From: Kineosporia babensis
GTDB lineage: Bacteria > Actinomycetota > Actinomycetes > Actinomycetales > Kineosporiaceae
Assembly: GCF_021129305.1 (NCBI RefSeq)
Contig: NZ_JAJOMB010000004.1
Span: 372,001 to 436,000 of the forward strand
Direction: 5' to 3'
Length of the DNA: 64,000 nucleotides
Shown: positions 44,753 to 52,541 of the stretch, piece after piece
Numbering within the stretch: the first letter of the stretch is position 1
Layout of the letters: each line of letters starts with the position of its first letter
The notes under the pieces: generated by a model
Told to the model about the DNA's origin: nothing
The model's database searches: none
Seen by the model: only the letters and a program-made list of their open reading frames with translations
Translations under genes and position numbers: made by a program

Positions 44753-44797
44753 GATGGGGGACGTTCGCCACCGGTTGGGTAGCGAACGTTCCCCATC
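44753..44797. repeat. REP-like palindrome, copy 3, also a probable terminator
   Basis: GATGGGGGACGTTCGC pairs with GCGAACGTTCCCCATC (15 of 16 bases) across a 13-base loop and is followed on the plus strand by GGGGGTTTTC. It shares the GGGGGACGT core with the two palindromes at 36.1 kb. It lies between convergent genes. Confidence 0.78.
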
Positions 44798-44805
44798 GGG
44801 GGTTT

Positions 44806-45345
44806 TCAGCCAGCGGTGTCGGGCAGGTCCGGCAGCAGGATGACCTCGGCGTGCGGTTCCCAGCGGTTGCGGGTCTCGTCGGTGTGCCGCGGCAGGCAGG
44901 CCAGCACGATGTGGAACGGGACCGGCGGCCGGTCGCGCCATTCGCCGAACTCGACCGCGGTGCCCCATTCCGCCGACACCATCCGCAGCACGTCGAGCAG
45001 CACCTCGAACTGGGCCGGGTCGTCGTCGGCCAGCACCAGCTCGGGCTCCTTGACGATCAGCACATAGCCGGCCTGCTGGGGAATCCAGTCCAGATCGGCC
45101 AGACAGTCGCCGAACCCGTCCCAGTTCTCGGTGAAGTACCAGGGGAACTGCAGCGCGGCCGCGAACTCGTCGAACAGACCCTGCTGGGTGCGGCATTTGC
45201 GACCGCGCACGGTCCGCACCGCCAGCCCGGCCCCCGACCAGCCCCGCTGGGCCAGGGCGTGGGAGCGCTCGTCGGCCGGGCGCAGCAGCGGACAGAACGT
45301 GCTCTCTGTGCGCAGGAGGATGGGCGAGGGTTTCATCCCGGCCAT
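44806..45345 (-). CDS. Barstar-family protein
   Basis: 179 residues from ATG 45345; ATG 45336 is also possible. The barstar (ribonuclease inhibitor) signature is clear in the middle: LFDEFAAALQFPWYFTENWDGFGDCLADLDW, shown here as two adjoining blocks (LFDEFAAALQFP and YFTENWDGFGDCLADL). Classical barstar is about 90 residues; this protein carries extra N- and C-terminal segments, as do many actinobacterial members. No barnase-like toxin gene lies beside it. A role in inhibiting an unlinked or exogenous RNase is only inference. Confidence 0.85.
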   Translation of the reverse strand: MAGMKPSPILLRTESTFCPLLRPADERSHALAQRGWSGAGLAVRTVRGRKCRTQQGLFDEFAAALQFPWYFTENWDGFGDCLADLDWIPQQAGYVLIVKEPELVLADDDPAQFEVLLDVLRMVSAEWGTAVEFGEWRDRPPVPFHIVLACLPRHTDETRNRWEPHAEVILLPDLPDTAG

Positions 45346-45479
45346 GTTCTCAAGCCGAGACCTCCCACGGCAGCAAGGACATACGGATGGCGGCATGATC
45401 CGCAGGTCCGGACCACGTTCCGAGCCAGCTCCCGAGCCCAGGCTCCTCCCGGCGGGCCCATCCCCCGGCCCGTCCGGGC

Positions 45480-47573
45480 TCAGGCGTTGGCGGCCTTCAT
45501 CCCCCTCAGCTCCTTCTTCAGCTCGCGGATCTCGTCGCGCAGCCGGGCCGCCAGCTCGAACTGCAGCTCGGTGGCCGCGGTGTGCATCTGGTCGGTCAGC
45601 TGCTGGATCAGGTCGGCCAGGTCGGTGGCGGGCACGTTCTCCACCCCGGCGGCGCGGGCGGCGCTGCTCATGCCCGGCACCGGGGCCTTGCCCCGGCTGC
45701 GCTGCCGGCCACCGCCACCGATCAGCTCCTCGGTGTCCTCGTCCTCACGGGCGAGCATGTCGGTGATGTCCTGGATCTTCTTGCGCAGCGGCTGCGGGTC
45801 GATGCCGTGCTCGGTGTTGTACGCGACCTGCTTCTCGCGGCGGCGGTTGGTCTCGCCGATCGCGTACTCCATCGAGGGCGTGATCTTGTCGGCGTACATG
45901 TGCACCGCACCGCTGACGTTACGGGCGGCCCGGCCGATGGTCTGGATCAGCGAGGTGGACGAGCGCAGGAAGCCCTCCTTGTCCGCGTCCAGGATGCTGA
46001 CCAGCGACACCTCGGGCAGGTCGAGGCCCTCCCGCAGCAGGTTGATCCCGACCAGCACGTCGAACTCGCCCTTGCGCAGCTCGCGCAGCAGCTCCACCCG
46101 GCGCAGCGTGTCCACCTCGGAGTGCAGGTAGCGCACCCGCACACCCTGCTCGAGCAGGTAGTCGGTGAGGTCCTCGGACATCTTCTTGGTGAGCGTGGTG
46201 ACCAGCACCCGCTCGTCCTTCTCGGCGCGCTCGCGGATCTCGCCCAGCAGGTCGTCGATCTGGCCCTTGGTCGGCTTGACCACGATCTGCGGGTCGATCA
46301 GGCCGGTGGGGCGGATGATCTGCTCGACCACCCCGTCGGCCCGGCCCAGCTCGTACTGCCCGGGGGTGGCCGACAGGTACACCGCCTGGCCGATCCGGTC
46401 GGCGAACTCCTCCCACTTCAGCGGGCGGTTGTCCATCGCGCTGGGCAGCCGGAAGCCGTGGTCGACCAGGGTGCGCTTGCGCGAGGCGTCGCCCTCGTAC
46501 ATCGCGCCGATCTGCGGCACCGTGCTGTGCGACTCGTCCAGCACCAGCAGGAAGTCTTCGGGGAAGTAGTCGAGCAGGCAGTTCGGGGCGCTGCCCTTGG
46601 GCCGGTCGTCCATGTGGAAGGAGTAGTTCTCGATGCCCGAGCAGGACCCGACCTGGCGCATCATCTCGATGTCGTAGGTGGTGCGCATCCGCAGCCGCTG
46701 GGCCTCCAGCAGCTTGCCCTGGCGCTCCAGCTCCTCCAGCCGCTCGGCCAGCTCGACCTCGATCGCCTCGATCGCCCGGTGCATCCGCTCCGGCCCGGCG
46801 ACGTAGTGCGAGGCCGGGAAGATGTACATCTCCTTCTCCTCGCGCACGATCTCGCCGGTGAGCGGGTGCAGCGTGTAGATCCGGTCGATCTCGTCGCCGA
46901 AGAACTCGATCCGGATGGCCAGTTCCTCGTAGACCGGGATGATCTCGACCGTGTCGCCCCGGACCCGGAAGGTGCCGCGGGTGAAGGCCAGGTCGTTGCG
47001 GGAGTACTGCATCTGCACGAACTGGCGCAGCATGTCGTCCCGGTCGATCTGCTGGCCGACCTTCACCGTCTGCATCTGGTCGATGTACTCCTGCGGGGTA
47101 CCCAGGCCGTAGATGCAGGAGACGGTGGCGACCACCACCACGTCGCGCCGGGTGAGCAGCGAGTTGGTGGCCGAGTGCCGCAGCCGCTCGACCTCCTCGT
47201 TGATCGAGGAGTCCTTCTCGATGTAGGTGTCGGTCTGCGGGACGTACGCCTCGGGCTGGTAGTAGTCGTAGTACGAGACGAAGTACTCGACCGCGTTGTT
47301 CGGCAGCAGCTCGCGGAACTCGTTGGCCAGCTGGGCGGCCAGGGTCTTGTTCGGCGCCATGATCAGCGTGGGCCGCTGCACCTGCTCGATCAGCCAGGCG
47401 GTGGTGGCGGACTTACCGGTACCGGTGGCCCCCAGCAGGACGGTGTGCTCGTCCCCCGCCTTGACCCGCTTGGCCAGCTCGGCGATGGCGGCCGGCTGGT
47501 CGCCGCTGGGCTGGTATTCCGAGACCACGGTGAAGGGTGCGACCGTGCGCTTGAGATCGGTGACTGGCCTCAT
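45480..47573 (-). CDS. uvrB: Excinuclease ABC subunit UvrB
   Basis: 697 residues from ATG 47573. UvrB is the helicase-like damage verifier that hands DNA to UvrC. Motifs: Walker [16 protein letters not shown], the beta-hairpin [17 protein letters not shown], the DESH box in [12 protein letters not shown], helicase [11 protein letters not shown] and the C-terminal UVR segment that binds UvrC ([20 protein letters not shown]). The start is defined by a damage promoter whose -10 ends seven bases upstream; the longer frame to 47597 would include promoter DNA. Confidence 0.98.
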   Translation of the reverse strand: MRPVTDLKRTVAPFTVVSEYQPSGDQPAAIAELAKRVKAGDEHTVLLGATGTGKSATTAWLIEQVQRPTLIMAPNKTLAAQLANEFRELLPNNAVEYFVSYYDYYQPEAYVPQTDTYIEKDSSINEEVERLRHSATNSLLTRRDVVVVATVSCIYGLGTPQEYIDQMQTVKVGQQIDRDDMLRQFVQMQYSRNDLAFTRGTFRVRGDTVEIIPVYEELAIRIEFFGDEIDRIYTLHPLTGEIVREEKEMYIFPASHYVAGPERMHRAIEAIEVELAERLEELERQGKLLEAQRLRMRTTYDIEMMRQVGSCSGIENYSFHMDDRPKGSAPNCLLDYFPEDFLLVLDESHSTVPQIGAMYEGDASRKRTLVDHGFRLPSAMDNRPLKWEEFADRIGQAVYLSATPGQYELGRADGVVEQIIRPTGLIDPQIVVKPTKGQIDDLLGEIRERAEKDERVLVTTLTKKMSEDLTDYLLEQGVRVRYLHSEVDTLRRVELLRELRKGEFDVLVGINLLREGLDLPEVSLVSILDADKEGFLRSSTSLIQTIGRAARNVSGAVHMYADKITPSMEYAIGETNRRREKQVAYNTEHGIDPQPLRKKIQDITDMLAREDEDTEELIGGGGRQRSRGKAPVPGMSSAARAAGVENVPATDLADLIQQLTDQMHTAATELQFELAARLRDEIRELKKELRGMKAANA

Positions 47574-47580
47574 GACGACT

Positions 47581-47603
47581 ACGGTAAGCGCAGCCACCGA
47601 CAG
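47581..47603 (-). promoter_or_regulatory. PafBC/RecA-NDp-type DNA-damage promoter of uvrB
   Basis: The minus strand reads CTGTCGGTG, eight bases, TACCGT, then seven bases to the uvrB ATG. It has the same geometry as the uvrA and uvrC promoters. Confidence 0.9.
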
Positions 47604-47666
47604 TCTTGTTCCCCAGCGCGGCCGGGCCGGGCAACAGCCTGCTCCACGGCCTGTTATCGAGCCGGT

Positions 47667-48275
47667 TCAGCCGTCCTGATGGCGCAGCGGCTCGATCCGA
47701 TTGCGCCAGCAGGCGTCCACCTGCGCCAGGGTGGCCGCGAGCGAACCCGAGTTGTCCAGCACCACGTCGGCGATCGCGGCCCGTTCCTCGTCCGAGGCCT
47801 GGGCACGGATGCGGGCCTTGGCGTCCTTCTTGGTCATCCCGCGGTCGGCGATCAGCCGCCGGATCCGCTCCTCCTCCGGGGTGAACACAACCATCACCAG
47901 GTCGTACTCCGCCCGGTTGGGGTTCTCCGCGAGCAGGGGGACGTCGTGCACCAGCACTGCGTCCGGCGGGGCGGCCGCGACGATCTCTTCCATCCGTGAG
48001 GCCACCCGCGGGTGCACGATCTGGTTCAGCTTGGCCAGTTTCTCGTCGTCGGCGAAGACGATCTGGCCCAGGGCCGGGCGGTTCAGCCGGGCGTCCTCGG
48101 TGAGCACCTTCTTGCCGAAGACCTGGACGATCTCGGCGAGCCCGCCGGTGCCCGGTTCGACCACTTCCCGGGCGATCACGTCCGCGTCGAGGATCAGCGC
48201 CCCCAGGTCGGAAAGCCGCCGGGAAACCGTGGACTTACCGGCGCCGATGCCGCCGGTGAGCGCTGTGCGGACCAT
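47667..48275 (-). CDS. coaE: Dephospho-CoA kinase
   Basis: 202 residues from ATG 48275. It performs the last step of coenzyme A synthesis. The P-loop ALTGGIGAGKSTVSRRL, the substrate-binding LDADVIAREVVEPG, HPRVASRMEE and VHDVPLLAEN are characteristic. A TAGACT box lies seven bases before this ATG, suggesting a leaderless start and arguing against the longer frame to 48308. No PafBC-type -35 element precedes it, in contrast with uvrB. It lies about 95 bases upstream of uvrB on the same strand. Confidence 0.95.
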   Translation of the reverse strand: MVRTALTGGIGAGKSTVSRRLSDLGALILDADVIAREVVEPGTGGLAEIVQVFGKKVLTEDARLNRPALGQIVFADDEKLAKLNQIVHPRVASRMEEIVAAAPPDAVLVHDVPLLAENPNRAEYDLVMVVFTPEEERIRRLIADRGMTKKDAKARIRAQASDEERAAIADVVLDNSGSLAATLAQVDACWRNRIEPLRHQDG

Positions 48276-48440
48276 GGCGAGCAGTCTAGGGCGCTCCGGG
48301 CTACCCACCGGTCAGCCGGGCGGCGTGCCGACGGCGGCCCTCGGCATCGCCGATGTAGTCCCTGGTTCCCGACCGGACCAGAAGGTGAGGGACGCCCGCC
48401 GGCGCGACCGACGTCCACAGTTCTGCTCTGCCCGCAAACA

Positions 48441-48479
48441 CCGGAAGGCCCGGCCCCACCAGGGGACCGGACCTTCCGG
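48441..48479 (-). terminator. Hairpin downstream of rpsA
   Basis: CCGGAAGG pairs with CCTTCCGG outside and GGCCCC with GGGGACC inside, around a short loop. It starts about 30 bases past the rpsA stop. Confidence 0.75.
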
Positions 48480-48509
48480 CACTACGACCTACAGCTGGTC
48501 AGCGGGCGA

Positions 48510-50012
48510 TCAGGCGCCGCCGGTCAGCTTCTCCCGCAGAGCGGCCAGCGCCTCGTCGGTGGCGAGGGTGCCCTCGGCCGCCGGCTGCTCGCTGGAGTAG
48601 CTCGAGCTCGAGGAGGAACCGCTGGAGGACGACGAGGCCGCGGCCTCGTCGACACCGGCGGCGCGGGCCTCGGCCTCGGCCGCGCTCGCCTCCTCGATCT
48701 GCTTGCGGTGGGCTTCCCAGCGCTCGTGGGCCGCGGCGTACTGCGCTTCCCACTCCTCGCGCTGCTTCTCGAAACCTTCGAGCCAGTCGTTGGTCTCGGG
48801 GTCGAAGCCCTCGGGGTACTTGTAGTTGCCGGCCTCGTCGTACTCGGCCGCCATGCCGTACAGGGCCGGGTCGAACGTCTCGGCGCCCGCACCGGAGCCG
48901 GCCTCGTTGGCCTGCTTCAGCGACAGCGAGATCCGGCGACGCTCCAGGTCGATGTCGATGACCTTGACGAAGATCGGGTCGTTGACCTGGACGACCTGCT
49001 CCGGGATCTCCACGTGGCGCTCGGCCAGCTCGGAGATGTGGACCAGGCCCTCGATGCCCTCGTCGACGCGGACGAACGCACCGAACGGCACCAGCTTGGT
49101 GACCTTACCCGGCACGACCTGACCGATCGCGTGGGTCCGGGCGAACTGCTGCCACGGGTCTTCCTGGGTCGCCTTCAGCGACAGGGACACGCGCTCGCGG
49201 TCCATGTCGACGTCGAGGACCTCGACCGTGACCTCCTGGCCGACCTCGACAACCTCACCCGGGTGGTCGATGTGCTTCCAGGACAGCTCGGAGACGTGCA
49301 CCAGACCGTCGACCCCACCGAGGTCGACGAAGGCGCCGAAGTTGACGATGGAGGAGACCACACCGGAGCGGACCTGGCCCTTCTGCAGGGTCTGCAGGAA
49401 GGTCTGGCGCACCTCCGACTGGGTCTGCTCGAGCCAGGCGCGGCGGGACAGGACCACGTTGTTGCGGTTCTTGTCCAGCTCGATGATCTTGGCCTCGATC
49501 TGCTTGCCCACGTAGGGCTGCAGGTCACGGACGCGGCGCATCTCAACCAGCGAGGCCGGGAGGAAGCCGCGCAGGCCGATGTCGAGGATCAGACCACCCT
49601 TGACGACCTCGATCACCGTACCGGTGACGATGCCGTCCTCTTCCTTGATCTTCTCGATGGTGCCCCACGCACGTTCGTACTGGGCACGCTTCTTCGAGAG
49701 GATCAGGCGCCCCTCCTTGTCCTCCTTCTGGAGAACAAGAGCCTCGACCTCGTCGCCGACGGTGACGACCTCGTTGGGGTCGACGTCGTGCTTGATCGAG
49801 AGTTCACGCGAGGGGATGACGCCCTCGGTCTTGTAGCCGATGTCGAGGAGCACCTCGTCGCGGTCGACCTTGACGATCGTGCCGGAGACGATGTCCCCGT
49901 CGTTGAAGTACTTGATCGTCTCGTCGATGGCCGCAAGGAAATCGGCCTCGGTGCCGATGTCGTTGATCGCGATCTGCGGGGTGCGCGCCTTTTCGGCCGT
50001 GCTGGTGGTCAT
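48510..50012 (-). CDS. rpsA: 30S ribosomal protein S1
   Basis: 500 residues, start ATG with GGAG ten bases upstream. S1 helps load mRNA on the 30S subunit. Four S1 (OB-fold) domains are seen at about residues 37-107, 125-192, 210-280 and 295-366, the actinobacterial arrangement; the third and fourth carry the canonical NFGAFVDL and PFGAFVRV strands. A long C-terminal tail from about 370 is acidic and ends in a Ser-rich tract (SSSSSGSSSSSSYSSEQ), which is not part of the RNA-binding domains. Confidence 0.97.
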   Translation of the reverse strand: MTTSTAEKARTPQIAINDIGTEADFLAAIDETIKYFNDGDIVSGTIVKVDRDEVLLDIGYKTEGVIPSRELSIKHDVDPNEVVTVGDEVEALVLQKEDKEGRLILSKKRAQYERAWGTIEKIKEEDGIVTGTVIEVVKGGLILDIGLRGFLPASLVEMRRVRDLQPYVGKQIEAKIIELDKNRNNVVLSRRAWLEQTQSEVRQTFLQTLQKGQVRSGVVSSIVNFGAFVDLGGVDGLVHVSELSWKHIDHPGEVVEVGQEVTVEVLDVDMDRERVSLSLKATQEDPWQQFARTHAIGQVVPGKVTKLVPFGAFVRVDEGIEGLVHISELAERHVEIPEQVVQVNDPIFVKVIDIDLERRRISLSLKQANEAGSGAGAETFDPALYGMAAEYDEAGNYKYPEGFDPETNDWLEGFEKQREEWEAQYAAAHERWEAHRKQIEEASAAEAEARAAGVDEAAASSSSSGSSSSSSYSSEQPAAEGTLATDEALAALREKLTGGA

Positions 50013-50363
50013 AAAGTAGGGGCTCCGATGCGGACTGTTGGTAGACGGGACAGGACACGTTCAGTGCTCTGGGTGCGGGAGAACTCGCTGCTCCGGAACC
50101 GGTCCGTGATGCTTCGGCCGATCTCAGACGGTAGGCAAGCCCAGCTGCGCCTCCCATAGCCTATCCCCCGCGCGAAGGCAGGGCAAAGCCGCCCCGGCTG
50201 CGACACGCCCGGGCTCGGGACGCACTCTGACCTTCGCGGGACGGATCCCGGCGGGTAGCGCCCGGACCACCCGTTCCGAGCAGAGGACGAGGTGGTCACC
50301 GACGTCCTCGGCGCCCCCTCGAGCGGTACGCACCTGATGAGCGGAGTGCGCTTGGATGGCGCC

Positions 50364-51212
50364 GTGACTTCTTCCGCCGATCTGCGATCCGCCGGCTACC
50401 GCGACGCCGGGGCGCAGGAGAGCGTACGTGCGGGCCGCGAGTGGTGGGACGCCAACGCGGCCGAGTACCACCACGAGCACGGCGCCGACCTGGCCGGCCG
50501 GCTGGTCTGGGGACCGGAACTGCTGGACGAGGCCGCAGCGGGACTGCTCGGGCCGGTAGCGGGCAAGGACGTCCTCGAGATCGGCGCCGGGACGGCGGAC
50601 AGTTCGATCTGGCTCCACGGACAGGGAGCGAGGGCCCTGGCCACAGACCTGTCCATCGGAATGCTGCAACGGGCCACCGTCGTCCACCAGCCGCGCGGAA
50701 CCGAAGGCGCGACGTGCGAGTCGGGCTCCCCCTCGGCCGCGTCCTTGCCTCCTCGCCTCGCCTGTGACGCCCGCGTGCTTCCTTTCGCCGACGCGTCCTT
50801 CGACATTGTGTTTACGGCTTACGGAGCGCTCCCCTTCGTCGCCGATCCCGAACGCGTCCATGCCGAAGTCGCCCGGGTACTGCGCCCCGGCGGCCGTTGG
50901 GTGTTCTCCGTGACCCACCCGGTGCGCTGGGCCTTCCCGGACGACGCCGGTGAGGGCGGACTGACTGTGCGCCGGTCTTACTTCGACCGAACCCCTTACG
51001 TGGAGACGGACGAACGCGGCACGGTCAGCTACTCCGAGCACCACCGGACGGTCGGTGACCGGGTGCGCGAGCTCGCCGCCGCCGGGTTCCGGCTGGTGGA
51101 TCTGGTCGAGCCGGAATGGCCTGCCGAAGTCAGCCGGGCGTGGGGCTCCTGGAGTCCCCTGCGCGGTCGGCTGATCCCTGGCACCGCGATCTTCGTCAGT
51201 CAGAAACTCTGA
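50364..51212 (+). CDS. Class I SAM-dependent methyltransferase
   Basis: 282 residues from GTG 50364; earlier in-frame starts (50292, 50337) are less likely because the recognisable protein begins at TSSADLRSAGYRDAGAQES. It has EWWDANAAEYHHEHG, motif I VLEIGAGTADSSIWL, the ATDLSIGML acidic loop, CDARVLPFADASFDIVFTAYGA and VLRPGGRWVFSVTHP. This UbiE-like family is common in actinobacteria next to rpsA and coaE. Substrate unknown. It ends 13 bases inside the convergent nuclease gene. Confidence 0.85.
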   Translation: MTSSADLRSAGYRDAGAQESVRAGREWWDANAAEYHHEHGADLAGRLVWGPELLDEAAAGLLGPVAGKDVLEIGAGTADSSIWLHGQGARALATDLSIGMLQRATVVHQPRGTEGATCESGSPSAASLPPRLACDARVLPFADASFDIVFTAYGALPFVADPERVHAEVARVLRPGGRWVFSVTHPVRWAFPDDAGEGGLTVRRSYFDRTPYVETDERGTVSYSEHHRTVGDRVRELAAAGFRLVDLVEPEWPAEVSRAWGSWSPLRGRLIPGTAIFVSQKL

Positions 51213-52147
51213 TCACCGGCAGCTCTGATCACCGGCAGCGTGGCCAGTTCAGCGGCCAGGGCTGCGTTGCGCTTGAGGAAGACGTCCCAGTCGCCGGCTG
51301 CTGTGCTCTTCGGGCCGAGCCGCAGGCCACTGCCCTGTTTCCACTCGCACACCCGGCCGTCCCGGACGAGGAGCCGCAGGCCGAACCCGTCGCTCTCGCC
51401 GGCCAGCACCTGGTCCGGCCTGCCGTCGACGGTCATCCGCTGCGGGGCGACCACCCAGGTCAGGCCCTCGATCTCGTCCTGCACCGCGGCCGCGATCTCG
51501 AAGAGCAGATCGGCCGAGGCCCGGTCGCGTCTTTCGCTCAGGAGCTTCAGCGCTGCGTCGTCGTCGGCCCGTTCCAGCGCGGCGACCACGGCGGCGACCA
51601 GCGTGGCCCGGTCGGCGGAGTTCACCCCACGAGTGGCCGCCATGTCCCGTTCGGCCGCGGTGAGCCGGGAGCCGGTGTAGGCCAGCGGGTAGCAACGCCG
51701 GAGCCCGGCCAGCGCGGCCCGCACCTTGCCCGAGCCCAGGTAGGGCCCGAAATACCTGACGCCGGGCCGGGCTTCGACGCCGAAGACCAGATCGAGACGT
51801 GGGGCCGCGGCCGAGTCGTCGAGCCGGAGGTACACCGGTAGTTCCTGCCCGCCCCGAGCCCGGTTCCAGCGCGGTTTGCTGCGCTGCAACAGGTTTCGCT
51901 CGAGCCAGGCCGCCTCGTGCTCGGACTCGCAGACCAGGGCCTCGATCGCGGCGACCTGCGGCACCATCCGGCGCAGGCGAGGACGGTCGGCCAGGGCACC
52001 CCAGTAGGAGCCGACCCGCCGCCGGAGATTGCCGGCCCGGCCGATGTAGAGGGCCTTGCCGGTGGCGTCGCGGAAGCGGTACACACCGGGTTCGGCAGGC
52101 AGGATCGCTACCGCAGCCGGACGTGGTTTCAACGGGCGACCGGACAT
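51200..52147 (-). CDS. GIY-YIG nuclease, UvrC-like (Cho-like) protein
   Basis: 315 residues. The N-terminal GIY-YIG domain is complete: [34 protein letters not shown] in two adjoining blocks (GVYRFRD, ALYIGRAGNLRRRVGSYWG), with the helix residues Glu/Arg in EAAWLERNLLQRSKPRWN. The middle resembles the UvrC segment before the RNase H-like half, but the RNase H-like nuclease and helix-hairpin-helix parts are absent. It therefore resembles the E. coli Cho protein, which makes only the 3' incision, or the fused exonuclease partner seen in other actinobacteria. It has no PafBC-type promoter. Confidence 0.85.
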   Translation of the reverse strand: MSGRPLKPRPAAVAILPAEPGVYRFRDATGKALYIGRAGNLRRRVGSYWGALADRPRLRRMVPQVAAIEALVCESEHEAAWLERNLLQRSKPRWNRARGGQELPVYLRLDDSAAAPRLDLVFGVEARPGVRYFGPYLGSGKVRAALAGLRRCYPLAYTGSRLTAAERDMAATRGVNSADRATLVAAVVAALERADDDAALKLLSERRDRASADLLFEIAAAVQDEIEGLTWVVAPQRMTVDGRPDQVLAGESDGFGLRLLVRDGRVCEWKQGSGLRLGPKSTAAGDWDVFLKRNAALAAELATLPVIRAAGDQSF

Positions 52148-52276
52148 GGTTTCACCGGGCGAACTGTACGCGCCGCCGGAGAACTAGGGCCCGGCTTCGA
52201 CCGGGCCGAGTGATCTGGCTGCCCGGACCACCGGGCCACCCGGACACCGTCAGCCAACACCGACGTCCTTCATCTC

Positions 52277-52458
52277 GGAGGCCCCGGCCAGCCTGGAGGC
52301 CCCGGCCAGCCTGGAGGTCCCGGCCAGCCTGGAGGTCCCGGCCAGCCTGGAGGTCCCGGCCAGCCTGGAGGTCCCGGCCGGCATGGTGTCCCGGCCGGCA
52401 TGGTGTCCCGGCCGGCATGGTGTCCCGGCCGGCATGGTGTCCCGGCCGGCATGGTGTC
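52277..52458. repeat. Compound minisatellite: five 18-bp units followed by five 17-bp units
   Basis: From 52277 to 52366 the unit GGAGGYCCCGGCCAGCCT repeats five times at exact 18-base spacing. From 52374 to 52458 a related unit CCGGCCGGCATGGTGTC repeats five times at 17-base spacing. It lies between polA and the nuclease gene, in 394 bases without a recognisable gene. The different unit lengths mean no single reading frame is kept through the whole array, so it is not coding. Confidence 0.92.
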
Positions 52459-52541
52459 CCGGCCGGCCGCCTTCCAGTCTGTCGACCGGATCGCCTGGTC
52501 CGGCCGGGACCGCCTGCTCCTACCGTTCTGTGGGCGTACCG

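Noticed and set aside
45582-47999. Plus-strand open frame opposite uvrB and coaE
   Set aside because: Composition typical of antisense frames, no domain, and it spans two well-supported genes and the uvrB promoter.
52277-52458. CRISPR array
   Set aside because: Units are 17-18 bases and directly adjacent, with no unique spacers and no cas genes nearby.
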